Shown: positions 51,345 to 60,456 of the stretch, piece after piece
Numbering within the stretch: position 1 is the first letter of the stretch
Layout: every line of letters starts with the position of its first letter
DNA from: Salarchaeum sp. JOR-1
GTDB taxonomy: Archaea; Halobacteriota; Halobacteria; Halobacteriales; Halobacteriaceae
Assembly (NCBI RefSeq): GCF_007833275.1
Contig: NZ_CP042241.1
Location: forward strand, 62,001 to 126,000
DNA length: 64,000 nucleotides
Direction: 5' to 3'
The notes under the pieces: generated by a model
What the model was told of the DNA's origin: nothing
The model's database searches: none
Seen by the model: the letters and a program-made list of their open reading frames with translations, nothing else
Position numbers and translations under genes: made by a program

Positions 51345-52919
51345 TCAGTCGTGGCGGAACGCCCGGTTGCCCGTGAACACCATCGCGATGCCGTGGTCGT
51401 CGGCGGCCTCGATGACGTCGTCGTCGTTCACGCTGCCGCCGGGTTGAATCACGGCTTCGATGCCGGCGTCGGCGGCCTCCTCGATGCCGTCCGGGAACGG
51501 GAAGAAGGCGTCCGACGCCATCACCGCGCCGTCTGCGGACTTGCCTTCGGCGTGTTCGTCGGCCTTCATCGCGGCCAACCGGACGGCGTCTACGCGGGAG
51601 ACCTGGCCCATGCCGATGCCGACGGTCTCGGTGCCCTGCGCGAACAGGATGGCGTTCGACTTCACGTGCTTGATGGTCTGCCACGCGAACAGCATCGACT
51701 CGATCTGGTCGTCGGTGGGTTCGCGGTCGGTGACGACGTCGAGGTCGTCGGCGGTGAGGGACTGGCGGTCGCGTTCCTGGACGAGGCGGCCGCCCGTCAG
51801 GGGTTTCTCGGTGAAGCGCTCGCTGTAGCCGTCCAGACTCCCGACGTCGAGCACGCGGAGGTTCTTCTTCCCGGTGAGCACGTCGAGCGCGGCGTCGGTG
51901 TAGCCGGGCGCGACGACGACCTCCTTGAAGGAGTCCACGATCTGTTCCGCGGTGTCGGCGTCGCACTCGCGGTTGAGCGCGACAATCCCGCCGAACGCGC
52001 TCATCGGGTCGGTGGAGAGTGCGTCGGCGTACGCGTCGCTGAGGGTGTCGGCGGTCGCGCAGCCGGCGGGGTTGGTGTGTTTGATGACGGCGGCGGCGGG
52101 CTCGTCGAACTCCTTGATGAGGTCGAGCGCGCCGTCCGCGTCGTTGTAGTTGTTGTAGGAGAGCGCCTTCGCGCCCTCGTTCAGCTGGGGCGCGCCGACG
52201 ACGCTCGCCTCGCTGGTGGTGCGGTCGCGGTAGACGGCGGCGTCCTGATGGGGGTTCTCGCCGTACCGGAGTTCGCTGTGGCGGTCGTCGGAGGCGAGGC
52301 GGCGCACGGGGAAGTCGCCGTCGGCGTCCGCGGGAATGCTGACTTCGCCGTTCTCGACGGTGAGGTCGCCGTCGCGGAACCACTGCACGGCGCGCGGGTA
52401 CGCCTCGAACTCGGCGTCGTGGAGCACGCGCTCCTTCAGGGCTTGCGCGTCGTCGTCGTCGAAGACGGGGACGGGTTCCTGGGTGACGATTGGACCGCCG
52501 TCCACCTCCTCGGTGACGACGTGAACGGTGCAGCCGGTGACGCGGACGCCCGCGTCGAGCACTTGCTGGTGGGCGTTCATCCCGTCGAAGGCGGGGAGGA
52601 GGCTCGGGTGGACGTTCAGCGTCAGGGGCGCGGCGTCGAGGAAGGTGTCGGTGAGGACGCGCATGTACCCGTCGAGGCAGACGAGGTCGAAGTCGTAGTC
52701 GGCGAGCGCGTCGAGCACGCGTTCCTCGTGGGATTCGCGGGACTCGCCGTCGTCGCGTTCGACGACTTCGGCGGGGACGCCGCGGTCGGCGGCGGCGTCG
52801 AGGACGGGCGCGTCGGCGCGGTTCGTCAGCACGACGCCGAGTTCCACGTCGTCGAGCGTGTCCGCGATGTTCCGGAGGTTGCGGCCGCGGTTCCCGGCGA
52901 GACCGGCGATGGTGGTCAT
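51345..52919 (-). CDS. purNH: fused GAR transformylase / AICAR transformylase
   Basis: 524 aa. Residues 1-190 are PurN-like: [31 protein letters not shown] with His104, and [15 protein letters not shown] with Asp140. From about 205 the chain is the AICAR transformylase of Pur[41 protein letters not shown] and [17 protein letters not shown]. The IMP cyclohydrolase (MGS-like) domain of bacterial PurH is missing, as expected where archaeal PurO makes IMP. It adds two formyl groups in purine synthesis. ATG at 52919. purB lies divergent, 160 bases away. Confidence 0.92.
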   Translation of the reverse strand: MTTIAGLAGNRGRNLRNIADTLDDVELGVVLTNRADAPVLDAAADRGVPAEVVERDDGESRESHEERVLDALADYDFDLVCLDGYMRVLTDTFLDAAPLTLNVHPSLLPAFDGMNAHQQVLDAGVRVTGCTVHVVTEEVDGGPIVTQEPVPVFDDDDAQALKERVLHDAEFEAYPRAVQWFRDGDLTVENGEVSIPADADGDFPVRRLASDDRHSELRYGENPHQDAAVYRDRTTSEASVVGAPQLNEGAKALSYNNYNDADGALDLIKEFDEPAAAVIKHTNPAGCATADTLSDAYADALSTDPMSAFGGIVALNRECDADTAEQIVDSFKEVVVAPGYTDAALDVLTGKKNLRVLDVGSLDGYSERFTEKPLTGGRLVQERDRQSLTADDLDVVTDREPTDDQIESMLFAWQTIKHVKSNAILFAQGTETVGIGMGQVSRVDAVRLAAMKADEHAEGKSADGAVMASDAFFPFPDGIEEAADAGIEAVIQPGGSVNDDDVIEAADDHGIAMVFTGNRAFRHD

Positions 52920-53081
52920 GGGTGAGTCCGGGCGCGCGCGCCGCAAAGTAATTGCGGTTCCACGCGACAGAGTATGCAGGGACGCGGATAGAAACACGGA
53001 TACTTCCGCTCTTTCGCACCCGGTGTATGCACTCTCGTGAGGTTTCGACACGCCTTTGGCGGGCGGGCGTCACCCTCCGTC

Positions 53082-54452
53082 ATGAACCCGCTGTACGCCG
53101 TCAGCCCCCTGGACGGCCGCTACGCCCGCCGAACACGCCCGCTCGCCGAGTACGCGAGCGAAGCCGCGCTGATGCGCGCCCGCGTCGAAGTCGAAGTCAA
53201 GTACCTGCTCGCGCTCGCCGACCTCGACGAGATCCCACTCGACTTCACGGACGACGAGGCGGCGGCGCTCCGCGACCGCTACGACGCGTTCGACGAGGCG
53301 GACGCGGAGCTCGTGAAACAGATCGAGACGGAGGGATACGGCGAGTATTCCGCGACGAACCACGACGTGAAGGCCGTCGAGTACTTCGTCCGCGAGGGCG
53401 CGCCGGAGCGCGCACACTCCTGGATTCACTTCGGCCTCACGAGCGAGGACGTGAACAACCTCGCGTACCGCATTCTGGTGCGGCCCGCCGTCGAGGACGT
53501 CCTGCTCCCCGAACTGCGGGAGGTGCGGGACGAACTCGTGGAGATGGCGCACCAGCACGCGGACGTGCCGATGCTCGCGCGGACGCACGGCCAGCCGGCG
53601 ACCCCGACGACGTTCGGGAAGGAGATGGCGGTGTACGCGAGCCGGCTCGGGCGCGCGCTCGGCCGCGTCGACGGCGCGCTCGACGGACTGGCGGGGAAGC
53701 TCGCGGGCGCGTCCGGAACCTACGCCGCGCACCGCGCCGCCTACCCCGACGTGGACTGGCGGGCATTTAGTAGGGAGTTCGTCCACGAGCTCGGCCTCCA
53801 GCACGCGAGCCACGTCACGCAGGTGAACCCGAGCGACGACCTCTCCGAGCTGTTCGACGCGCTCAGCGGCGTGAACGACGTGCTCCTCGACCTCGACCGG
53901 GACGCCTGGCGCTACGTCTCCGATAAATACCTCGGACAGGAAGCCACCGAGGGCGAGACCGGGAGTTCGACGATGCCGCACAAGGTCAACCCCATCGACT
54001 TCGAGAACTCCGAGGGCAACCTCTCGAAGGCCAATTCGGATCTCGAATTCCTCGGGGACTACCTGACGAAGAGCCGGCTCCAGCGCGACCTCTCCGACTC
54101 CACGGTGAAGCGGAACATCGGGGGCGCGTTCGCGCACTGTCTCATCGGCTACCTCAAGCTCGAAGACGGCCTCGGGAAGGTCGTGCCGAACCCCGAGGTG
54201 ATGCGCGCCGACCTGGACGACACGCCGGAAGTCATCGGGGAGGCCGTGCAGACGATTCTCCGCCGGGAGGGACACAGCGACGCCTACGAGCGCGTGAAGG
54301 CGCTGACGCGCGGCCGCCGCGTGACCATCGAGGACTTCCACGAGCTGTTCCGCGACCTCGACGTTTCCGACTCCGTGCGGGAGGAGTTGCTCGCGCTCAC
54401 GCCCGCCTCGTACACGGGCTACGGCGCGGAGCTGGCGCGCGACGTGGAGTAA
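53082..54452 (+). CDS. purB: adenylosuccinate lyase
   Basis: 456 aa. The fumarase-superfamily signature GSSTMPHKVNPIDFENSEGN is clear (about residues 298-317). Other matches: the start NPLYAVSPLDGRYARRT, HFGLTSEDVNNLAY with the active-site region, and ARTHGQPATPTTFGKE with the catalytic His. It splits SAICAR and adenylosuccinate, two steps of purine and AMP synthesis, so it serves the same route as the divergent purNH. ATG at 53082, with the box ACGCCTTTGGC at about -27; the longer frame was rejected. Confidence 0.96.
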   Translation: MNPLYAVSPLDGRYARRTRPLAEYASEAALMRARVEVEVKYLLALADLDEIPLDFTDDEAAALRDRYDAFDEADAELVKQIETEGYGEYSATNHDVKAVEYFVREGAPERAHSWIHFGLTSEDVNNLAYRILVRPAVEDVLLPELREVRDELVEMAHQHADVPMLARTHGQPATPTTFGKEMAVYASRLGRALGRVDGALDGLAGKLAGASGTYAAHRAAYPDVDWRAFSREFVHELGLQHASHVTQVNPSDDLSELFDALSGVNDVLLDLDRDAWRYVSDKYLGQEATEGETGSSTMPHKVNPIDFENSEGNLSKANSDLEFLGDYLTKSRLQRDLSDSTVKRNIGGAFAHCLIGYLKLEDGLGKVVPNPEVMRADLDDTPEVIGEAVQTILRREGHSDAYERVKALTRGRRVTIEDFHELFRDLDVSDSVREELLALTPASYTGYGAELARDVE

Positions 54453-54555
54453 GTCGACCGCACGCGAGCGGCCGTGAACCCGCTGGGGAATGAACTCCGT
54501 GTCCGTTTCCGGCAGTTCCGGAGGGCCTAAGCCCGCGTGTGGGAAGAACTCTCGT

Positions 54556-55710
54556 ATGGATTTCGAGCTATCCGACGAGCAGGAAGCGATTCGAGAGGAG
54601 GTTCGGCGGTTCGCGGAGAACGAGATCGCGCCCGTCGCCACCGAGTACGACGTGGAGGAGAAGTACCCCTACGACGTGATGGAGAAGGCCGCGGAGATGG
54701 GGCTGACGGGTTCAAGCATCCCCGTCGAGTACGGCGGCGCGGGTTACACGCCCCTGGAGAACGCCATCATCATCGAGGAGCTGTTCAGTTACGACCCGGG
54801 TATCGCGCTCTCCATCACGAGCGCGGCGTTCGGCGCGGACGCCATCCGCGAGTTCGGCACCGACGAACAGAAAGAGGAGTACCTCGCGCCCATCGCGGAA
54901 GGCGACGCCGTCATGGGAACCGCCATCTCGGAGCCCGACACGGGCAGCGACGTGTCCGCCGTCTCCACGCGCGCCGAGAAGGACGGTGACGAGTACGTCC
55001 TCAACGGCAACAAGATGTGGATCACGAACGGGTCCGTCGGGGACTACTTCGTCGTGATGTGCAAGACGGATCCCGACGCCGACGACCGGTACTCGGGCTT
55101 CAGTCAGATCATCGTGGAGTCCGACCGCGAGGGCTTCAGCGCGGAGAAGATCACGGGCAAGCTCGGGATTCGCGCGAGCGACACCGCGGAACTCATCTTC
55201 GACGACGTGCGCGTCCCCGAGGAGAACCTCGTCGGCACGGAGGGCATGGGCTTCCTCCAGTTGATGCAGTTCTTCGACGAGACGCGGACGATGGTCGCCG
55301 CGCAAGCGGTCGGCATCGCGAAGGGCGCGTGCGAGCGCGCGCTCGACTACGCGCAGGAGCGCGAGCAGTTCGGGAAGTCCATCGGCGAGTTCCAGGCCAT
55401 CCAGCACAAGCTCTCCGAGATGCACACGAAGACCGAGGCCGCGCGCAACCTCACGTACAAGTCCGCGTGGAGCGTGGACAACGCGGACGACCAGCTCACC
55501 GCGCTCGCGTCGATGGCGAAGGAGTTCGCGTCGAAGACCGCGGTCGAGTGCGCGGACGAGGCCGTCCAGATTCACGGCGGCGCGGGCTACGTCAACGACT
55601 TCGACGTCGAACGCCTCTACCGCGACGCGAAGATCACCCAGATTTACGAGGGAACCACGGAGATCCAGAAGAACATCATCGCCCGCGAACTGATGGGGAA
55701 GGGCTTCTAG
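54556..55710 (+). CDS. acyl-CoA dehydrogenase
   Basis: 384 aa, the usual length. N-helices start MDFELSDEQEAIREEVRRFA. The FAD site is GTAISEPDTGSDVSAVST and MWITNGSVGDYFVVM. The catalytic Glu is in IYEGTTEIQKNIIARE at the end, and HGGAGYVNDFDVERLYRDA is the second family signature. It makes the first double bond in beta-oxidation or branched-chain amino acid breakdown, passing electrons to ETF. The chain-length preference is not clear. ATG at 54556, about 100 bases after purB, so probably its own promoter. Confidence 0.94.
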   Translation: MDFELSDEQEAIREEVRRFAENEIAPVATEYDVEEKYPYDVMEKAAEMGLTGSSIPVEYGGAGYTPLENAIIIEELFSYDPGIALSITSAAFGADAIREFGTDEQKEEYLAPIAEGDAVMGTAISEPDTGSDVSAVSTRAEKDGDEYVLNGNKMWITNGSVGDYFVVMCKTDPDADDRYSGFSQIIVESDREGFSAEKITGKLGIRASDTAELIFDDVRVPEENLVGTEGMGFLQLMQFFDETRTMVAAQAVGIAKGACERALDYAQEREQFGKSIGEFQAIQHKLSEMHTKTEAARNLTYKSAWSVDNADDQLTALASMAKEFASKTAVECADEAVQIHGGAGYVNDFDVERLYRDAKITQIYEGTTEIQKNIIARELMGKGF

Positions 55711-55749
55711 GGACAGCGCTTTTCCCGATACCCGGAGACGAGGGAGGTG

Positions 55750-57225
55750 ATGAATCAGCGGAACGCGCTCACCGTCCTGGGGGCGCTCGCGCTCACCGGA
55801 CTGGTGGCGTTCGGGCTGTCCCCGGAGGGGTTGTCGACGACCGGACGGTACGCGCTGGCGACCGGCGTGTTCGCGGCCGTTCTCTGGGTGACGGGCGCGC
55901 TCCCGCTGTCCGTGACGGCGCTCTGCGTCCCGGTACTCCTCACCGCGCTCGGCGTGTCGTCGATGGAGGGCGCGCTCTCCGGATTCGCAGACCCCGTCGT
56001 CTTTCTCTTCCTCGGGACGTTCGTGCTCGCGGGCGCGCTCCGCGACAACGGTATCGACCGCGCCGTCGCGTTCGCGCTCCTCCGACGGGTCGGCTCCACG
56101 CCCCGGCGAACCGTGTTCGGCGTGATGCTCGCGACCGCCGTGCTGTCGATGGTCATCTCGAACACGGCGACGGCGGCGCTGATGGCTCCCGTCGCGCTCG
56201 GGATCGTCGAATCCGCGGACGGCGGGCGAAACTTCCGGGTGGCGATGCTGCTCGGCGTCGCGTACGCGGCCTCCGTCGGCGGGGTCGCGACGCTCATCGG
56301 AACGCCGCCGAACGCTATCGTCGTCGGCCAGCTCGACGACCTGCTCGGCGTCACCGTCTCCTTCGTGGACTGGCTGCTCGTCGGCGTGCCGCTCGCCGCG
56401 GTGAGCCTCCCCGTCGTCTGCGCCGTCCTGCTCGCCGTCTTCCCGCCCGCCCTCGACACGGACGCGCTCGATCCGTCCGCGCACCCCGACACCCCCGCGC
56501 TCGACCCCGAGGGGCGACGCGCCGCCGCCGTGTTCGCGTTAGTCGCCGGTCTCTGGGTCGTCGGCGGCCTCAGCTTCCTCCTCGACGGCGTGCTTCCGAC
56601 GGCGTGGCAGGTGACCGTCTTCGGCGGAACGGGCGAGTCCGTGCTCGGCCCGCTCGGACATCAGGGGCTGCTGTACTACGCGCTCGTCGGCCTGCTCGCC
56701 GTGCCGCTCCTCGTACTCGTCGGCGCGGCGGACGAGGACAGCCTCCGGAACGTCGACTGGCCGACGCTCCTGCTGTTCGGCGGCGGCATCAGCCTCGCTG
56801 ACGCGCTCGGCCAGACGGGCGCGACCGAGTGGCTCGCGGGCGCGCTGTTCGGCGGCCTCGCCCTCCCCTCCATCGTCCTCCTGCTCGCCGTCGTCGCGCT
56901 CGTCACCGTCGCGCTCTCCGAACTCGCGTCGAACACCGCGACCGCTGCCGTGATGGCACCCCTCCTCATCGGCGTCGGTCTCGCCGTCGGCCCCGCGTTC
57001 GGAATGACCGGTCCGAACGCCGCGACCTATCTCGCGGTCGGGAGCGCCGCCGCCGCGAGTTTCGGGTTCGCGCTCCCCGTCGCCACCCCGCCGAACGCCA
57101 TCGTCTATGGCACCGGCGCGGTCACCCGCGCGGAGATGCTTCGCGCGGGCGTCCTCCTCGACCTCGCGCTCGTTCCCGTTCTCACCGCGGTTCTCACGGT
57201 CGTCTTCGCGGTCGTAGCGTTCTAG
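55750..57225 (+). CDS. DASS/SLC13-type anion permease
   Basis: 491 aa with about twelve hydrophobic segments. Two inverted halves each carry the Na-binding and substrate clamshell: SNTATAALMAPVALG with GTPPNAIVVGQ in the first, and SNTATAAVMAPLLIG with ATPPNAIVYG in the second. Such carriers bring in dicarboxylates, sulfate or phosphate with sodium. GTG at 55747 and ATG at 55750 are adjacent; the ATG is used. The strong GGAGGTG just before it touches the start and is too close for a normal ribosome site. Membrane protein; no operon partner. Confidence 0.88.
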   Translation: MNQRNALTVLGALALTGLVAFGLSPEGLSTTGRYALATGVFAAVLWVTGALPLSVTALCVPVLLTALGVSSMEGALSGFADPVVFLFLGTFVLAGALRDNGIDRAVAFALLRRVGSTPRRTVFGVMLATAVLSMVISNTATAALMAPVALGIVESADGGRNFRVAMLLGVAYAASVGGVATLIGTPPNAIVVGQLDDLLGVTVSFVDWLLVGVPLAAVSLPVVCAVLLAVFPPALDTDALDPSAHPDTPALDPEGRRAAAVFALVAGLWVVGGLSFLLDGVLPTAWQVTVFGGTGESVLGPLGHQGLLYYALVGLLAVPLLVLVGAADEDSLRNVDWPTLLLFGGGISLADALGQTGATEWLAGALFGGLALPSIVLLLAVVALVTVALSELASNTATAAVMAPLLIGVGLAVGPAFGMTGPNAATYLAVGSAAAASFGFALPVATPPNAIVYGTGAVTRAEMLRAGVLLDLALVPVLTAVLTVVFAVVAF

Positions 57226-57371
57226 GCGACGCCCTGGAGGAGTTCCCCGACGGCGAACGCGACCGCCGCGGCCGTCATCCCGACGGCGAGCATCTCCGCG
57301 CCCGCCCAGTACCACTCGCGGTCGGTGACGAGCGCGCGGGCCGCGCCGACCGCGAAGAAGGCGACCGCGGC
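57222..57371 (-). pseudogene. C-terminal remnant of a VIT1/CCC1-like transporter
   Basis: Read on the minus strand, a 49-codon frame has VAFFAVGAARALVTDREWYW, then AGAEMLAVGMTAAAVAFAVG and LLQGVA, with TAG at 57222-57224. That is the last two helices of a VIT1/CCC1 iron/manganese transporter (FFxVGAxxxxxTxRxWWxxGxEML). A TAA stop (57372-57374) closes the frame upstream and no start is present. It lies between the permease stop and dapE, and overlaps the permease stop by a few bases. Confidence 0.7.
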
Positions 57372-57377
57372 TTAACG

Positions 57378-58418
57378 CTATCCGACGAGTTCGGCGAGCG
57401 CGTCCGTGACGATGTCCGCGGCGCGTTCCACCTCGCGGAGGTCGACGTACTCGTCGCTCGAGTGCGCGACGGCGAGGTCGCCCGGGCCGAAGACGACGGT
57501 CGGCGCGTCCGCGGCGAAGTAGGACGCCTCGGTGGCCGCGCCGAACGGCCGCGGGCGGCCCGCGCCGGCCGCGACGAGCGCTTCGACGACGCTCGCGTCG
57601 CTCGGCGTGTGGAAGGCCTCGAGGAAGGGCGTGTCGCGCTCGGCGCGCGCGACGGTCGCGGTCACGTCGTCGGGGACGCGGACGCCGACGTGGTCTGCGA
57701 ACCCGGCGAAGAAGTCGGCCTCGGTCTCGGGCGGAACGCTCCGGCGGTCGAACGTGACGACGGCCTCGCTCGGCACCCGGTTCGTCGCGTCGCCGCCCCG
57801 AATCTTGGTGGCGACGAGCGTCGGCGGCCCCAGTTCGGCGTGCCTGCTCGGCCCGTGTTCGTCGTCGTAGGCGTCGAGCGCGTCGAGGACGGGCGCGGCG
57901 GCCTGAATCGCGTTCGCGCCCTCCTGGGGCTGGGCGGCGTGCGCGCCCTCGCCGCCGAGTTCGACGGTGCCCTGGAAGCGGCCGCGGGCGCTCGTGCAGG
58001 CGTTCAGGCCCGTGGGTTCGCCGACGATGTACCCGTCAGCACCGAGGTCGAGGGCGTGCGCGCCCGTCGAGTCCGTCTCCTCGTCCGGCGTGACTGCGAG
58101 CGTCACCCGGCCCGACTCGGGACTGATGCGGTCGAACGCCGCGAGCAGGGCGGCGAGCGGGCCTTTCGCGTCGCACGACCCCCGTCCGTAGAGGGTGTCG
58201 CCGTCGCGGCGGGCGGGGACGTGCGGCGGCACGGTGTCGATGTGGGTGTTCAGGACGACGTGCGGCCGGCCCGACCCCCGCGAGGCGAGGACGTTCCCGG
58301 CGTCGTCCACCGCGGGGTCGTACGCGGCGAGTTCGTCGAGGAGGAGTTCGCGCATCGCGTCCACGTTCTCGTGGGAGGGCGTTCGAACGGCGCGTTCGAG
58401 GAAGTCGACAGGTGTCAC
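57378..58418 (-). CDS. dapE: succinyl-diaminopimelate desuccinylase (M20)
   Basis: 346 aa. M20 metal sites: LNTHIDTVPPHVP (His), YGRGSCDAKGPLAALLAAFD (Asp), TPDEETDSTGAH (Glu-Glu) and YIVGEPTGLNACT. The lid domain has GEGAHAAQPQEGANAI. The C-terminal His is in LAVAHSSDEYVDLREVE. It removes succinate from N-succinyl-diaminopimelate, late in lysine synthesis; a role as LysK-like deacylase is less likely because of dapD. GTG start at 58418 overlaps the dapF stop by 4 bases. It is the last gene of the operon. Confidence 0.9.
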   Translation of the reverse strand: MTPVDFLERAVRTPSHENVDAMRELLLDELAAYDPAVDDAGNVLASRGSGRPHVVLNTHIDTVPPHVPARRDGDTLYGRGSCDAKGPLAALLAAFDRISPESGRVTLAVTPDEETDSTGAHALDLGADGYIVGEPTGLNACTSARGRFQGTVELGGEGAHAAQPQEGANAIQAAAPVLDALDAYDDEHGPSRHAELGPPTLVATKIRGGDATNRVPSEAVVTFDRRSVPPETEADFFAGFADHVGVRVPDDVTATVARAERDTPFLEAFHTPSDASVVEALVAAGAGRPRPFGAATEASYFAADAPTVVFGPGDLAVAHSSDEYVDLREVERAADIVTDALAELVG

Positions 58419-59239
58419 GTGTCCACCTGCCGGGCGGGCGTCGCGTCGGCCTCGCCGTCCCCGACGACGGTCGTGGGGCCGTGGAGCACGGCGGTGTCGC
58501 CGTCGAGGTCGATAGTGAGCGTGCCGCCGGGCGGGGAGACGCTGACGGTGGCGTTCTCGGGGACGCGGCCCTCGCGGGCGGCGACGACCGCGACCGCGAC
58601 CGCGCCCGTCCCGCAGGACTGGGTTTCGCCCTCGACGCCGCGCTCGAACGTCCGCTGGCGGAACCCCGTCTCGGTTGCCTCAGCGAACGTCGCGTTCGCG
58701 CCCTCGGGGAAGCGGTCGTGGTGGCGAATCGGCGGGGCGTCCGCGTCGATGTCGACGGCGTCCACGTCGTCCACGAACGCGACCGCGTGCGGGACGCCGG
58801 TGTTCACGGCGGTGACGGGGTAGCCCGCGATGTCCTCGCGAATCAACGGGGCGTCGCCGGTGACGGGGACGGCCGCGGGGTCGAACGCGGGCGCGCCCAT
58901 CTCGACGGCGACGTCGTCGCCGTCCACGACCGTGCGGCGGGTGCCGGCCTGGGTGTCGAGCATCACCTCGTCGGCGTCGGTGCGCGCGGCGACCCAGCGC
59001 GCGGCGCAGCGCGCGCCGTTCCCGCACATCGCGGCCGTGCCGCCGTCCGGCTGGACGAGCGTCATCACCGCTCGCGGCGGCTCGGTCGCGTCGTTGACCG
59101 CGAGGAAGAGTACGCCGTCGATGCCGAGGTCTGCGCACAGCGACTGCGCGAACGCGCCGCGATCCGGGACGTGCTGTGCGTTCGCGTCGACGATGGCGAA
59201 GTCGTTGCTGGTGCCGTGGTAGAGGTCGTAGGGAATCAT
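58415..59239 (-). CDS. dapF: diaminopimelate epimerase
   Basis: 274 aa. Two Cys of the racemase pair are present: Cys in MCGNGARCAARWVA and Cys in ETQSCGTGAVAVAVVAA, each in the expected frame. The start MIPYDLYHGTSNDFAIVDAN has the substrate Asn. It turns LL- into meso-diaminopimelate. ATG at 59239 overlaps the lysA stop (ATGA). The protein is cytoplasmic. Length is typical for the archaeal form. Confidence 0.94.
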   Translation of the reverse strand: MIPYDLYHGTSNDFAIVDANAQHVPDRGAFAQSLCADLGIDGVLFLAVNDATEPPRAVMTLVQPDGGTAAMCGNGARCAARWVAARTDADEVMLDTQAGTRRTVVDGDDVAVEMGAPAFDPAAVPVTGDAPLIREDIAGYPVTAVNTGVPHAVAFVDDVDAVDIDADAPPIRHHDRFPEGANATFAEATETGFRQRTFERGVEGETQSCGTGAVAVAVVAAREGRVPENATVSVSPPGGTLTIDLDGDTAVLHGPTTVVGDGEADATPARQVDT

Positions 59240-60456
59240 GCTTCGTGAGTGGTGAGGTCTGCGAGGGTCTCGCGCCGACGGACGAGGCGTTCGTCGGCGC
59301 CGTCCAGCGCGACGACCGCGGGACGCGGTCGCGAGTTGTACGTGTTCGCCATCTCGACGCCGTACGCGCCGGCGTTCCCGACGGCGAGCGTGTCGCCGCG
59401 TTCGACGCGGGGGAGGTCGCGGCCCTCGGCGAGGACGTCCGCGCTCTCGCAGACCGGGCCGACCACGGAGGTCGGAACGGTGATGCGGTCGGCGGCGTCG
59501 GGCGCGAGGCTGCGGACGGCGTGGTAGGCGTCGTAGAGCGCGGGCCGAATCAGCGTCGTCATCCCGGCGTCCACGCCGGCGAGCAGGTCGCCGTCGGTCT
59601 CCTTCGTGGTGTTGACCGTGGCGAGGAGGACGCCGGCGTCGGCGACGAGGTAGCGGCCGGGTTCGATAGCGAGGTCGACGTCGAGGCCGGCGAGGGCGTC
59701 CCGGGTAGCGGTCGCGACGGCGTCGAGGTCGAGCGGGGGTTCGGACTCGCGGTAGGGGACGCCGAACCCGCCTCCCACGTCCACGCGGTCGAGCGTGACG
59801 GGGCTCTCGGCGACGAGTCCGGCGAGCGTCTCGACGACGGTGCGGTGGTCGTCGCGGTCGCTCGCGGTCAGGAGGCCGCTTCCCGTGTGGGCGTGGAGGC
59901 CGCGCACGTCGAACCCGCGGTCGTCGGCGTCCGCGAGGACGCCGTGCACGCGGTCGCGGGCGACGCCGAACTTCGCGTCCGCGCCCGTGGCGACCTCCGC
60001 GGAGTGGCCCGCGCCGACGGCGGGGTGGACGCGAACCAGCACGCGCCCGGCGAACCCGCGCTCCGCGAGGCGGTCGAGCGTGTCCGCGGAGCCGACGGTG
60101 ACGGTGGCGTCCGTGCCGGCGAGGCGGTCGACCGCGTAGTCGAGGTCGCGCGCCGGCGGATTGACGGGCGTGTAGTGGACGTCGCTCGGGTCGAATCCGG
60201 CGTTGAGCGCGCGCTTCAGTTCGCCGGCGCTCGCGCACTCCGCGCCAGCGCCCGCCTCGCGGAGCGTGGTGAGGACGTGCCGGCCGGCGTTCGCCTTCAC
60301 GGCGTACAGCACGTCCGCGTCCGGGAACGCGTCCGAGAGCCGCCGGTAGTTCTCGCGGACGCGGTCGTGGTCGTGGACGTAGAGCGGCGTGCCGTGCTCG
60401 TCGGCGAGCCGGCGGAGGCGGGTGTCCGCCCAGTCCGCGAGCCGGCGGACGCTCAC
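59236..60456 (-). CDS. lysA: diaminopimelate decarboxylase
   Basis: 406 aa. PLP lysine is in VLYAVKANAGRHVLTTLREA (about residues 49-68), His in LHAHTGSGLL, the phosphate site in DVGGGFGVPY and EPGRYLVADAG, and the catalytic Cys in VGPVCESADVLAEG. It turns meso-diaminopimelate into lysine. GTG at 60456 overlaps the dapD stop (GTGA). The last step of the pathway is thus in the middle of the operon. Haloarchaea have no peptidoglycan, so the whole product goes to protein lysine. Confidence 0.95.
   Translation of the reverse strand: MSVRRLADWADTRLRRLADEHGTPLYVHDHDRVRENYRRLSDAFPDADVLYAVKANAGRHVLTTLREAGAGAECASAGELKRALNAGFDPSDVHYTPVNPPARDLDYAVDRLAGTDATVTVGSADTLDRLAERGFAGRVLVRVHPAVGAGHSAEVATGADAKFGVARDRVHGVLADADDRGFDVRGLHAHTGSGLLTASDRDDHRTVVETLAGLVAESPVTLDRVDVGGGFGVPYRESEPPLDLDAVATATRDALAGLDVDLAIEPGRYLVADAGVLLATVNTTKETDGDLLAGVDAGMTTLIRPALYDAYHAVRSLAPDAADRITVPTSVVGPVCESADVLAEGRDLPRVERGDTLAVGNAGAYGVEMANTYNSRPRPAVVALDGADERLVRRRETLADLTTHEA

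Noticed and set aside
55740-55750. GGAGGTG as a classical Shine-Dalgarno for the permease
   Set aside because: It touches the ATG with no spacing, so it cannot work for that codon; it may be chance.
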